Positions 24,031 to 37,000 of a stretch of DNA of 64,000 nucleotides are shown in pieces. Numbering within the stretch: position 1 is the stretch's first letter; each line of letters begins with the position of its first letter. Position numbers and translations under genes: made by a program. Under the pieces are notes generated by a model. The model did no database searches, had not been told where the DNA came from, and saw nothing but the letters and a program-made list of their open reading frames with translations. This DNA comes from Gordionus sp. m RMFG-2023 (Eukaryota > Nematomorpha > Gordioida > Chordodea > Parachordodidae): positions 8,217,743 through 8,281,742 of the forward strand of contig NC_088778.1 in assembly GCF_954871325.1 (NCBI RefSeq). Direction: 5' to 3'.

Positions 24031-25668
24031 CAGGATTGCCAGGTCAAAATTTTCAAATTGCGAGAGAAATTTGGTATTTTGCGGGTAAAATATGAAAATT
24101 GTAGTAGAAATATAAAAATTGCTAAAAAAGTGTCAACCTTCGGCCGGGATTGTGAATTAGTAGTTATCCCCTTATTGATTCTTATAATAACTATATAAAT
24201 ATTAACAAAGTCGGTAATGTTTTGTAATTTTTAAAATAGGTAATATTTTTCAAAATAACTTCTTTGTAGTGAATTTACTTTATTTATATTATATATAAAA
24301 AAAAATAATTTGAATCTCCTCAAACAAGACATCAATGTCTAAAAAACAATCAACTGATGGTTTCACTTTCAATCCCAAGGTCATAATATCTATAAATTTG
24401 TAATCGAGTTATTGAAATCAAATTTTGATTGCAAATATTCTAAAATTGTCTTAATAAAAATGCTTCATTTAAAAATATATTAATTAGAGTAATATTTGAA
24501 TATTATAATATGATATATTCAGTAATAGTGCCATAAAATTTATTGTCAATTTTAAACTGTAAAAATGAACACAACTGCAGCATTATTTTGTGAATCTTAC
24601 TGTATATTAACAACATGTAGTAGATTTCCTACATGTGAAATTATTCCTAAATATGCCTCTGCCATTTCATTCTCGAAAAAATATTTCAAATTATAGGACA
24701 GCATTAATAATCTTTATTTAAGAAATATTTTTTTTAAAGGTACGTAAAATTTTAAAATTCTATCGATGGCAGGTATTAATGATAATTACGGATAGGGACC
24801 GTTACAAGTCACACCATTCCAAGTCAGACCACACCATCAACTCTTTTTATTCATTAACTCTTTTAGTTGATGAACTAAATTAGTTAAAACATTTCATTAC
24901 AATTATTTCGACATCCACAGATAATACACTCATTACCTTTATGTAGTATATGGCATATACAGTCAATTGGCATTAAGTCAACAATGAGCTGTCTCAATTC
25001 TGTAAATACACTTTGGGGTTTGCCAAAATTCACTGAGGCATTATCAACGCAGAAAGCTGACATGCAACTCGTTGATAATCTCAAATTTGCTATATTTACC
25101 ATTATATGGTTAGCTATGTCTTTGGATTTTTCTTTATCAGAGGAAAATTTAATAGTTTTATTGAAACGCTTTTATTTTTGTTGAATAGCATAGGATCAAG
25201 AGAAATGTTTTAATATTTCCCTTATTAGATGCATCTGTCAGAATTGCATATGGATGTCCATCTTTCAAATCGTCAAAAATTGACCTCCTGGATTCAGGTC
25301 TTAAAACATTGGTGATAGCCTTGCTGATTTTTGTTCAACCACAAGTAAATAAAAATAAAACATATGATTGAGGTAAGAATAGAAAGAAATTTACAGACAT
25401 GTTTTTTTAATAAATATTTAAAATTTATTTTAAAAATATAAAAATAATCAATTACTGTATCTCAATATTATTATTTATATGTTAAAAATGTTAAAATGCT
25501 AAAATGCTAAAATGCTAAAAAAATAAATTGTGCGGGAGAAATTTAAAAATTGTGGTAGATTTTTGCGATAGTTTTCCAATAGCGGTAGTTTTGCTGGAGT
25601 GAGATGTCTGAGTGTAAACTAAAAAATTAGGAGGTCTCCCGCTGATGTGGGGAGACCTGGCAACCCTG
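24031..25668 (-). mobile_element. hAT DNA transposon, decayed
   Basis: A 1,638-bp element with inverted ends CAGGATTGCCAGGTC and (complement) CAGGGTTGCCAGGTC. It is flanked by 8-bp duplications AATATGAC (24,023-24,030) and TATATGAC (25,669-25,676), 7 of 8 identical. The ends, the 8-bp duplication and the transposase fragment inside, on the minus strand, all say hAT. It is too short for an autonomous copy and has stops and frame changes. It landed inside a MITE, so it is younger than that MITE. Confidence 0.88.
24884..25310 (-). pseudogene. hAT transposase fragments
   Basis: Minus-strand fragments in different frames. The first, PYAILTDASNKGNIKTF, fits the catalytic-region pattern 'STDASNKGN.K.FPL' of ZMYM/SCAND3-like hAT transposases. 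The second has AFCVDNASVNFGK, then SVFTELRQLIVDLMP and CICHILHKG, which fits 'GFCADNTNTNFGG...CAAHILHN'. There is no complete reading frame. The zinc finger and dimerisation regions are not recognised. Confidence 0.75.
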
Positions 25669-25740
25669 TATATGACAGAAAGATTTGGACCTCAATTTGC
25701 CAAATCTCGAGGCCTATCTATATAATAGTTCTTGATCAAA

Positions 25741-28160
25741 ATTTAATAATTTTTCGAAATCTTAAACGTCTTGTGAGTACTAAACGAATTGAAATTTAAA
25801 TAAATCAGCTGTTCGGCAATCACTTTGAGTTGGACAATATTCGCAGTACTTCTATTCATAAATTTATATGAATGTAATTATATTATAATTATAACAGTTT
25901 ACGATTATATATTTTTTTGTTTAAATTACAATTGTTTTTTTTTTAAAAAAAATGGATTTACTTAGAATAGTATTTCTAGAAATTATGGTTCAAAAATTAT
26001 ATTCTATAATGAAATTTCCATTTTATTATTCATCTGTAACTTCAGTCTTAAATTTTTAAATGAATTCATAGTCATTTATTATTCATCTCTTATAAACAGA
26101 AATATTGTATACATTATGTCCAGTTGGCGATATTTGTTCTAGGTTTTCCGTTGTGTTACTTTAATATATCCTTATTAATTGTATATGATTATTATTATAA
26201 TACAATATAAAAAATGTGTAGAGTAGAGTAATTCATACATCCTTTAAAATACTTTCTGATTTTTTTTAAATTTTATAGAATTTAATATTTAAAACATCTC
26301 GACTTTTGATTGTTTATTCAGATAAACTTATTTTCATAATTTCTTAACTATTACAATTATACCTTATTCAAACTGAATCTGAGACTCAATTATCTTATAG
26401 GAAAACTAATTTTCTTGCCATTTCGGGTTCTAACCTCTTTTGGTATCGTATTTTTCAAAAATTCCCATATCTGTAAGAATACCTTTTTATGACACGGCTA
26501 CTAAATTGTAAAATTATTAATGCTAGTGCTACACAGCAAGAGTCATCCATTCTCATATTTAAAAATACTATTAAAAAGTGTTGATTTTTTTAATAATCAT
26601 GATAATAATTTCTTCTATATATTTTGTTTATTATATTTTTATTTTTATTTCTAATTATTATATTTGCTTTCAGTAATTTTTGATTTATCTTGATAAATCT
26701 TGATTTTAATTTTTTAGATTTTTCTCATTTTGATTTTACCAATAACTTATATCTATTTATACGGTTATAATTAGGGTTATTCAATAAATAAAATCGAATA
26801 ATTTGCTATAGGCATTCGTAACGAATAGTGAAATTCGATTGAAATAATTATGAAAAGTAACGTATTGAATTCGTTTTGAATAGGTCTGCTGTATAATAAA
26901 CAACTTGAGGATTAAACTAAAATGATATATACATATGCTTTAGAATTATTGCTACCTAATGATTGGCAAACTTCATCCATAGGAAGAACTTTGTCTTAAA
27001 TATGAGACTCATATTCATAGTATAGATTTAAAGATATAATGAGATTTTAACTATAAGCCTATATCGAATACTAAGTAAACCGAAATGAACAAATAATATC
27101 TATAATGATTGCAGAATAGTAAAATTAAAAAATATTTAGAATCGCCATTATTAGCTCTATAAATTAAAAATAAATGTAAAATATTTTAAAAAAATTCGGG
27201 CAGGGCAAAAAAAATTTTTTTAAAAAAAATCCGGGCCGGGCCGAAAATTCTTTAAAAAAAAAATTCCGGTCAGGACGTGCGAATGGTATCCTCAGGTCTC
27301 TGGTATATATATCGAAGCATTTCATATAAAATACAATATATTTATGTTATATAAAATAGCTATAAATGACGTAATTTTTTAGATTAAAAATAATTATATT
27401 ATAATATAATGTGTAAATCGGATTAGATCAAAGAAGAATGAAAATATACTACAATATTCGCCATAGCGAATCTTTTTCAATATTTTAAATAATATTAACT
27501 GCACTTATGAAAAGAATTCCATTGCTGAGAGAAGGTCCGTTAACATTTATCATCATTAAACTGGATGTGTTTTAACATTAGTTCACTTTAGAACCGTAAG
27601 GAGGCAAGCCAATCCGTAATAATTGCATTCATAAGGTGAAAGTTAGGGCTCACATTCAGCAAGCAGTACTACAGGGAATTGTATTTATATAATTTTAAAA
27701 TTCTTTCAAATCACGGGTGTATTTTATCCTTATACAATATATTCCCTCATCCCATTTATTTTTTTTTGTAATTTTACAGAAGAGCTATTTTAATATTAAA
27801 ATTTCTATTGTTTTCAATTTTCTGACAAATCTTTATTGGCTATAATTTAATTTCATACTTTTTTATGAAATAAACATACATTTAGAAATTGTAAAAACCT
27901 ATCAAGCCTATCATTAAACGATTTTAGAACACGAATCGTTCGTTTTATTGATTTTTCAGCGTTAGGTAAACTGATTGTTGTTATCTGGAGTCATAAAGAT
28001 AGATTGGAGAAATAAAACAGAACATCATACATCAAGGCGAGATCTGATAAGAAATACCACTTTCTAATCGGGTGGACAGCCCGTTAAATTTGCATGAGAA
28101 TTTGTTGAATTTTGGAAATGTTTATACAGGGCATTATAGTTATTCCAAATACCCGTACGA
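25741..28160. other. AT-rich non-coding with repeat fragments
   Basis: Holds a GC-rich repeat remnant at 27,195-27,302 (listed separately) and a possible old MITE near 26,765-26,895 (GGGTTATTCAATAAATAAAA ... GTTTTGAATAGG). No coding pattern recognised. Confidence 0.45.
27195..27302. repeat. GC-rich CCGGGCC repeat remnant
   Basis: Short GC-rich blocks (TCGGGCAGGGC, TCCGGGCCGGGCCG, TTCCGGTCAGGACG) separated by A/T runs and ending in GGTATCCTCAGGTCTCTG. The end matches that of the copy at 45.7-45.9 kb (GGTACCTCTACAGGTCTCTG). Read on the other strand the end is CAGAGACCTG, which is hAT-like. Confidence 0.55.
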
Positions 28161-28370
28161 AGACTGCTACACCCATTGTACAACAAGTGCCCTTTTAATA
28201 TTCAGTCGAAGGAACAATTCAGACGCTATTTGTGTAAAGGCTTTAAATTGATTGACGCCTGTAACACTTTTATAGGACACCGCACCGCCAATTCTAAACG
28301 AAAAATCCCCGTTGGGGGTAGTGCACAAAGAGCTTTGCACCAGATTCCTTCTCACTCATGATAATGGAGC
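28161..28370. other. GC-richer island with two tight hairpins
   Basis: About 200 bp of balanced composition in very AT-rich surroundings. It contains two hairpins, CCCCGTTGGGG and GTGCACAAAGAGCTTTGCAC. Open frames exist on both strands (61-62 codons) but neither resembles a protein I know. It could be an old repeat or a small RNA gene. I cannot identify it. Confidence 0.35.
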
Positions 28371-28918
28371 CATTTCAATAAGGTATGAACTATCTTCTCT
28401 GCATCTTGATTCCAGTTCAACTTGGTCTAGAAATTGAAAAATAGAATGCATAAGAGAAAACATATTTATATAAATAACCAAAGTTGGTTTATTTGACAAC
28501 GTAATAGATTCATCTATAAGATAGTAATTTTAGATTGTAGCATTTCTTTGGCGATTAATTATTAACAAGTTACAATATCTAGAAAAATAATAGATTTCCA
28601 CGAGATTTCCTTGCAAAAAAATTATCGTCAAAAACTAGTTAATTAATCGTATAAAATTTTTGTTATTCTTCGAAAATCAAATAGTTGCCTTCTTTCTTGC
28701 CTTGCACAAAAAAATCGTATAAAGGAACTTTCAATGTAACTGATTGCAGTCTAGTTACAAATTACTTTAAAATATTAAGGGTTTAACTTGCAACTGTAGC
28801 TAGTTACTATTCAAATTAATTTTCAAGTAACATTTATCAACACTAGTTAGATTATACATATTTTTTCTGGGTTAGGGTAAGTCTGTGATTGGTGCTGTTA
28901 ACTGATTGAAACAGATAA

Positions 28919-29072
28919 TTTTGTTAAATGGTTTGATTTTAAAAATGGCTAACTCAATATTTTCGCCAAAAATATTACGCACTCATAGATGATAGCAAGG
29001 TTTCGACATATATTAACAAAATCTCGAGGCTTGCGTATAATATTATTATGACGATAATCTTAATTTAGAATC
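28919..29072. repeat. Foldback MITE copy
   Basis: TTTTGTTAAATGGTTTGATT, then GGCTAACTCAATATTTTCGCC, ACTCATAGATGATAG, and a returning AACAAAATCTCGAGGCTTGC. The right outer end is decayed. Confidence 0.7.
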
Positions 29073-30304
29073 GGCTAATAGGGTTATATTCAAACAAATT
29101 TTTCAGCCAATGGCAACCTTCCAATATAAGATTCGATTTAAAACAGTAGCTACCTTTCATTTTTCCAATACTTGATTTAAAAAAAATATCCTTGTGCATA
29201 AATTATATTTATAAATACCTTAAACAAAATTTGATCCTAATTTTTAACATTTTACCTATTCAAAGGAAATTTAAAAATAAAATTTTTTAACATCTAATTA
29301 CTAAAATCCTTTTCTTTCTTGCTATTTTTTTTTTACACAAATTACAATTTATAGTCAAATTAATTCAATTATTTCACAAGCAGGTTAAGTTTTATTCAGA
29401 CCTTATCTTTCTTTTCCTACAAAAAATTTTAAAATATATTTATTCAGTCTCGTCCTCAATCCTCACACAGAACACAAATTAGAATATATATATATTTTTA
29501 GGTTAGAAAAGTACTAAAAAATTAATAAGTAATTTTTATAAGAACGAAGTGTTAAAAAAATTTTTTTTGCTATAAAGCTGACAGGCGCCCTTCTAAGAAA
29601 ACTGTCTACTTTCTTTTTTTTTCAAAAAAAGAGCATTAAATATAAATACATTTTATATTATGCACAAACATCTACGTCTCCCCTTGTCTTGATCTCATAA
29701 TGTAAATTTAAATTAACATTGAAGATGAAGATATTAAATATCTTTTTGTATATAAAGTATATTTTTTTTTTTTAAAAAAAGTAAAATTTATTATCGGTTT
29801 CGGCATAATGATTATCATGGATTATATTGATTATTCTCCTGGATATTGGCTAAATAAAAAATATTTTAAATATGGTTTTAATTTTAAAAATACATTTAGC
29901 AATCGAATCTATGTTAAAAAATACATAATTATAGTATTAATGTTTTTTGATATCTAAAATGCCTCCTATTTTTATAGTAGATACAAAAGTATAATTTTTT
30001 AATGGATATTAATTATTATATGGAATCAGATCCATAGATTAAAACCATATTAGTTTTTTAAAAAAGGTTTTAAAAAAAAACAAAAACATTGGCAATTATT
30101 TTTATTATAGCAGCAGCTTATAATGGATTTTATGATATCTTTGTCTTACCTTTGTTTCGTTTCGACAAAAAAAAATCTATATGACCCCCTTTTTAATTAA
30201 CTTAATATTTCTTCTTTTTTCTTACCCAAATTTAAATTATCAGGCTCTATCCCAGATTAAAAAAAATAAACACTCAGTTCAGAGCAATAAAGTGTATGTA
30301 ACTC

Positions 30305-30420
30305 CGAATATTATACTAATAGATGGCACAAAGGTGGACATCTATTAGCGAAATCTCGAGGTCTGAATAAAATATTGAGTTAGCAGTTTTAAAAATCGGC
30401 TCAAATAGAGACTTATATCA
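30305..30420. repeat. Foldback MITE copy, partial
   Basis: Right two thirds of the family: CTAATAGATGGCACAAAGG, ATCTATTAGCGAAATCTCGA, ATATTGAGTTAGCAG, AAAATCGGCTCAAAT. Confidence 0.65.
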
Positions 30421-31312
30421 CTATACCTCCAGGTCATTTATGTATAGGCGCCCATAATAGATTATTTTTGTTGGGGGAGGTGGGATGTTTAAGTCTTTGC
30501 GATAATTCTGGCCGAACAGGATTATTAAAATAAAGGGTTACTCGTACTAACGTAACTGAATTATTATTTACTACATTGGCCCTTAAATAACTGTTATTTT
30601 ATGAGAAAAATGAATTGAATTTAATTCATATTCAATCTTTCTTTCTTTTTCTCGTTTGACGCCCGTCATTTCGAAATGACTTTCTTTTTACTGATAATAT
30701 ATTACTTTTATGTAATATATTTAATCTATTACATAATAATTATATATAATTTATTCCAAAACAAGAACAAGATTATACTAAAAAAATATTAAAAAATTAA
30801 AGTAAAACTAATATTTGTTATAATTTTTTACGAAAAAAAAAATATGATTTGATTTATTAATAAATAAAAGGTGACACAAAAACTTAGGTAAGGAAATTGA
30901 GTTATCAATCATAAAAACAAACAATTTGCAAGATTAATTTTCATCTAATTCTGATTTTTATAAGCAAAATTATAGATTTGAGGAATTATGGTATAGAAAG
31001 AATACATTAATATAATAGAAAAAAAAACTCAGATGAACTAAAGGTTAATAAAAACCTCGCGCTGTTGATATCTATAATATAATGAGAAATTGAGAATTAT
31101 TGATAAAAATTAAACTAATTTTAATTTGCCAGGGCAAAATATAATCATTATTTACCAAATTAATTTATAACAAAAAATATAACGTTAGGTAATATAATAA
31201 TACAAAATATGGAAAATGCCAAGATTACAGTGTTGAGCAGATTTAATTCAAAACATTCCTATATTTTTTAATTCTTTTGTAAATAAAATTATTTAACTTG
31301 TAAAAATAGATA

Positions 31313-32240
31313 AGAGTGGGGGACTGGGGTTAGGTACCGTGGCTTGGCAAACCACTTCATCTCATTTTAAAATTAAATACACCAGAAGGCTAAAATTTTA
31401 TCCTAATATAGTTTTCATTAGTATACATAAATGAACAAAATATATTTTGCAATAATTAATTACTAAAAATTTTATTTTAAATAAAATTTTGATGAAATTT
31501 TCAAAAGATTTTTATATGACAGAATATTAATTTTTATTAAAATATAATCATTTATGTGTAAATTAAATTTTATTACAAAGTTTAAACATTCTTCTATAAT
31601 TTGGGTAAGTTTTATGACTATTTATCAAATCTATATATAATTCTAATCATGATTTGTCAATTTAGAGCTAGCGGGGTTTGCTAAACCATACACGCCAATT
31701 ATGGCAATAATAGCGAAAAAAATTTCAAAATCTTGTAAAGGTAATTTCATGGCTGTTTATGATTGGCATTTAGGATTTATGCTAAGAAATCTTAATCTCT
31801 CCTTAAAATTCATATTTTTTTATGTCCAAAATGTTTTTAAATTAGCCAAAATTAAGTTTCAATTTTTATATATAATTAGTTTCAATTTATAAGTATTATG
31901 ATATTTTGAACAATAAAACAATAAAATTATTCTATACATATCATTATTAATAAATAAAAATGCATTCAATTTATTATGGCCTAAAAAACCAATGGTTTAG
32001 GAAGCCCCTTGAAGTGGTTTGCCTTAATCTGCTATTGGGGCTTGTTGAACAAAATTTTCACTTTTACAAAAAATAAAATTTTTAAAAAATGATTATATAC
32101 TTAAGATTTTTTATAGGGCACCTTTATAGAGTATTGTTTTAGGTATACAATCATATATTATTTTTTATATCTATAAAACAACAAGAGCTAGCCAATTTTG
32201 CAAAAATTGGTTCGACTAACCCCAGTCTCCCTATTTAAAT
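31313..32240. mobile_element. Possible DNA-transposon remnant with inverted ends
   Basis: Left end GGGGGACTGGGGTTAG, right end CTAACCCCAGTCTCCC (inverted). A second inverted pair lies inside, GGCAAACCACTTCA and TGAAGTGGTTTGCC. I found no target duplication and no transposase, so the class is not determined. Confidence 0.45.
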
Positions 32241-33722
32241 TTTTTATAATTTTTTGCAAGTCAAATAATTTTATTTTCAGAATCAAATATGGTCAAAACT
32301 GTATAATAAAATTAAAAAATTCGTCTCCCATAAGAATAAAAATAATCTCATTTTATCTAATCTATATTATATTAGCCATAAAGCTTATCATTTTTACTTT
32401 TAAAAATAAATTAATGTTGTTACCCGAAGAGCAAAAAATGTTTATATAATTAATCTATTATATTGAATATAACGCGTGAAAATTTGTAGCTTTAACATAA
32501 TAGCTTATATCCTGAATACTCTCCATCTGTATACTAATTCTTTTATTGACCGTCGGTTTTTTTAACCATTTTTTAGGAATGTATAAGAGTATCCTTTAGA
32601 ATGTAGCTGTTTGCCTGATAGTTTAAGGTTTTTTTTTCTAAGTTTACTTCTTTGGGTGACCTTTTTAAAAATTATTATTGAGTATCGGATCATAATTATA
32701 TATTTTCGGTATTTCTAAAAATTTCCATTATTTAAAACTTATATCTAAAATTTATAAGGTTTCATTACAACTAGAATCTCCAAGGGGCACATTTTGTCTT
32801 CCCAATAATAAAATTTCAGAGATACGATTTACTGCTTTTAATGAATCTCAAACAACGGCATATATTTTAAAATTAATGCATCCTTTTAGAATTCTATTTT
32901 CATATGTTGCAAGTATATAAAGTGAGCAGTAATTAAATGTATTTAAATCAACAAATAATTTAATTAGTATTCTGATGAATCTACTTCAAAGAAGGATATT
33001 TAGTTTATACCATAAAAATCGGAAAGAGAGTCGTGAGTATTTTTATAAATATAGTTGGATTTTTTAAATTAAAAATAAATCCCCGCTTAAAGATGGCTAA
33101 GACGAATGTCGATGAGGAATTTCAAAAATTATGTTATTGTTGAATTTATGCCAGAGCTTGAATTTATATTCAAGACAATCCCATCATTCAATTATTATTG
33201 ATAGGATCAGTAGAGAAATATTATAAAACAAATCTCTTTATGCTTTTTTTAAAGTTTAATAACAAAGCTTCTTGATTTATTAAGCAGAAGCAGTCCTCCA
33301 ATCGAAGAGTTTATTTCCTAATATATTAAAATCATTATATATTTTGACCATTGTACTCATTAGTCATTGACACCTGTCAGGTGTGCAGCCAGGAATTTTC
33401 TACAGGGTAGATAATTTTTTTTAATGATTTTTTTTTGGAACATTAAAAATTTATTAGAACTTATCACCATATAAATTTTATTATTTAACCAATCATATTT
33501 TAAATGACATAATTTAAATGACAAATAAAGAATATTGAAAAATATAAAAATATCTAAAGATAGAATAGAATATTATATTGTTAAAATATATAACTGTTAT
33601 ATAAACCGTATGAAAATCAAGGTAAAATATAGAATTAAACATTATATTATATGATGATTTAAAAAGCTAATAAATTATAGTTTCTAAATGAAAATTTATT
33701 CTTTTTCGCGATTATGCTAATT

Positions 33723-33929
33723 AGTGTTGTTAAACAACTCGATCTGCGATTTTCAAAAGTGGCTAACTTGATCCAGAAAAACATTTCGCAAGCCTGTATT
33801 TTGTTCATAGATGGCATAAGGGGTTGGCATCTATTAACAAAATCTCGAGGCTTATGAAATATTATTCTAGTTAAAATATTGAGTAAGCCGTTTTTAAAAT
33901 AGGCTCAAATCGAGTCTCTTAACAACACT
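33723..33929. repeat. Foldback MITE copy, near full length
   Basis: About 207 bp. Left end AGTGTTGTTAAACAACTCGA and right end TCTTAACAACACT, with TAGATGGC...GGCATCTA in the centre and ATATTGAGTAAGCCG on the return. TGCTAAT occurs 1 bp outside each end, a likely target duplication. This is one of the best copies for defining the family. Confidence 0.8.
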
Positions 33930-34044
33930 GTGCTAATATTTTAATATTTTACTCTCTATTGAAGATTAAATCTAGATGTACATTAGGTTATAATCCATTC
34001 AATTGATTTTATGATGTAAAATCCTACCTCTCTCACAAAATCAT

Positions 34045-37000
34045 ACCTACAGCCTCTTCGCGGCGGGGGAGTGGCAACGTGTTTTGGCGGTTTATGGAGG
34101 TTTAAAAGGCTCCCTGTGGTCTGAGTCTAGAATAGATCATTGCCTCCTCAACGGGGCGTAAAGACCACCTAAAGGGGTTGATGTGAGGAAGGGTATCCGA
34201 TTGTAAAAACCTTGCTCCAAAATTTCCTAATGATTAAAACAAAGTGGGCGGGGTGTAGCCTTAAGTACTCCGTGGGTTTCCTCATCCACCTACGACAAAA
34301 AGAAGGATATGGTGAAACCACGATTCGTGAAAATGAAACATATGATGGCCACAACCTGATAATAAGTGGAGAAACGTTTACGGAAGAGATGGAAAGAGCT
34401 GGAGAAGTGATCGATATTCTGCATAGAAGGCATAATATTAGTTGCATACAAAAGACCAGATAGAGAGGTAATGGAGCAAGAATAAATTGGCAGGACAAGT
34501 GAAAAGTATAATTTTGACAAGGAAATAATGATGGTAAGGCTGGCGTTGGCGTATTGGTTGCTGGGAAATGGGTGGACAAAGGAAACGAAGTAAGAAGACA
34601 CGATAATCAGATAATGATTATCAATATGATTTTTAATAGAAATCTATGCAATATTATTTTGGCATATGTTCCACAGGTTAGAAGAAGTAAAGAAGAGAAA
34701 AATACATTTTGGGACAATCGGGTGACATTGGCAATTGAAGAGGGAATTATCTTAGCTGGTGATCTGAATGGACATGTGGGAGCGAGTAGTGAGGGTTATG
34801 AGGGAATTCGTGGAGGATTTAGTTACGGCATGAGAAATACGGAAGGGAGGAGAATTTTGGATTTTGTTGGGATATGATTGTTTGAATAAAAAGGATTTGA
34901 GAAGCTGGTGGCTTACAAGTCGGGTAATGCTAAAGTGCGGTGGATTATTTGTTAGTAAGGAGATGTGATAGGAGCATAGTAAAAAATGTGAAAGTGATAC
35001 CGGGAAGCACCGACTAGTTATAGGAGATCTAAAGGCACCAAGATCACTAAAAGAAAGTTTGTGCCAAGGCGGAAGGTTTGGAAATTGAAGGAGGAGAGTG
35101 CTAGACGTCAATTCAATATGACATTGCAGATAAGCGACGCAAAGGTGGCACAAGCATCTTGTGTAAATGACAAGTGGGAAGCCATGAAGAAAGTTTGGGT
35201 GAAGACAACTGAGGAGGTATGTGGATGGATAAAAGGGCCGCCTAGTCACAAAGAGACATGGTGGTGAAATCAGGAGGTAGCGAAAGCTATGAACAAGACG
35301 GATGTGCTTCAAAGAATGGTATAATAGTAAAGAAATCAGGAATAACAATATCTACAAGGTGGCGAAAAGAAATGCTAAGAAATAAATAGCGAAAGCGCAA
35401 GAAAAACAAAGGTAGGAGTTTGCTAAAGAAATGGAATGTGCGGAAGGAATGGGAAAAGTGGCCCGGGATGGCAAAGATGTGGTAGGTGTTAAATGTTTGA
35501 AAAATATAGATGGAATATGGTGATTGATAGTTGTAGTATTAAGAACACCTGGAAGATCTACATTGAAGGACTTTTGAACGAAGAAAATGAATGGGATAAT
35601 GATGTTAGTTGTGCAAAGGTAGAAGGTATAGGGTGTAAATTTGGCGAGGATAAAATTCAGAAAAAAGGGAAGGCAGCAGGTTTAACGAGAGTTCAGAAAT
35701 GTTTAAAGATTCTGATGACTTAAGGATTAAATAATTAATGAATTTAGCCAATCTAATTTTCACAGAAGGACCTATTAGAAAGGATTGGCGAAGAAGTATA
35801 ATTATTCTAGTATAAAAGGGTAAGGTGATCTTTTATATAGCCGTCTTACAGAGCATTAAACTCTTAAACACAAAATGAGAGTATTTGAGAGAGTATTAGA
35901 GAAGCGGATAAGGGAACAAATTAAAATTGACGAAATACAGATTGGTTTTACATCGGGAAAAGGCATGACAATACAGGAGAAGTATCTCGAAGGAAAAAAA
36001 ACTTTATTAAGCGTTTGTTGATTTGGAGAAAACATTTCACAGGGTGCCGCGTGAGATTTCTAGATGGGCCTTGAGAAAATCAGGTGTGGAGGAAAGGTTG
36101 GTTATCGCAGTGATGGCAATGTATGTGGGAGCACAAACAGCAGTACTACGGATTATGGTGATAGTGAAAGCTCTGAGGTAGGTAATAAGACTTCATCAAG
36201 GATCAGTGCTGAATCCATAATTGTTTATCTTAGTAATGGATGTGGAAGGACTTCCTTGGGAGCTATTATATGCAGATGATCTTGTATTAATGACAAACAG
36301 TTAAGAAGAATTGAAGGATAAAATTAGTAGGTGGAAAATGGCTATGGAAGCAAAAGGCCTGAAAATGAATGCAGCAAAGACAAAGGTGATGATTGGTGGT
36401 ATAATCTGAAGATAGGGGAATCAAGTAGCCTTGTGATGTATATGGGAAAGGAGTTGCTAGAAATTTAATTCAATGCACCAGATGCCAGAAACGGGTGTAT
36501 AATAGATGTAACGGGGAAAAAGAAAGTCTGATATTAGAAAGAAGGACCTTTATTTGTAGAAGGTGCATAAAAAGTTGCATAATACTGATAATGTAGAAAA
36601 TGGTAGTTTGGATATTGGCAATGGGTTAACCCTGGGAAAAGTGGAAAAGTTTTGCTATTTGGCTGATATACTAAAGACAGATGGTGGTGCAGATTATGCT
36701 GTTGTTACAAGGGTTAAACAAGCATGGAAGAAGTTCAGAGAGATGTCATCTATTATAACAAATAAAAAAGTCTCTCTGAAGTTAAAGAGGGTTTACATAA
36801 GCTGTGTGAAGAGTTGTTTAGTTTTTGGCAGTGAAACATGGGCAATAAAAGCGGCCCACGAAACCAAATTAAAGAAACAGAGATGAGGATGATTAGATAG
36901 ATGTGTGGAGTATCTCTGAGAGAGAGAAAACTAGGAAGGAATTGCAAGCAAGATTGGGTATAGAAGTGATTGGAGTAGTAATGCGAAGAAATAGACTAAG

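Larger units (their letters stand above)
23951..25740. repeat. Foldback MITE split by a hAT element
   Basis: Left half 23,951-24,030 (TTTTAGCCAAAATAAAATTA, CCTGAAGATTTCGCTC) and right half 25,669-25,740 (TATGACAGAAAGATTTGG, CCAAATCTCGAGGCC) read on from one another exactly where other copies are continuous. The hAT at 24,031-25,668 interrupts them. Confidence 0.8.
29073..33722. other. AT-rich non-coding, one inverted-repeat unit inside
   Basis: Besides the MITE at 30.3 kb, the span 31,313-32,240 is bounded by inverted copies of GACTGGGGTTAG and contains inverted copies of GGCAAACCACTTCA (about 31,346 and 32,010); listed separately. At about 33,374 there is a sequence like the left end of the hAT at 42.1 kb (CAGCCAGGAATTTTCTACAGGG). 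No gene seen. Confidence 0.5.

Noticed and set aside
31701-32449. Two plus-strand open frames inside the 31.3-32.2 kb inverted-repeat unit and beyond
   Set aside because: AT-rich translation with no transposase motifs.
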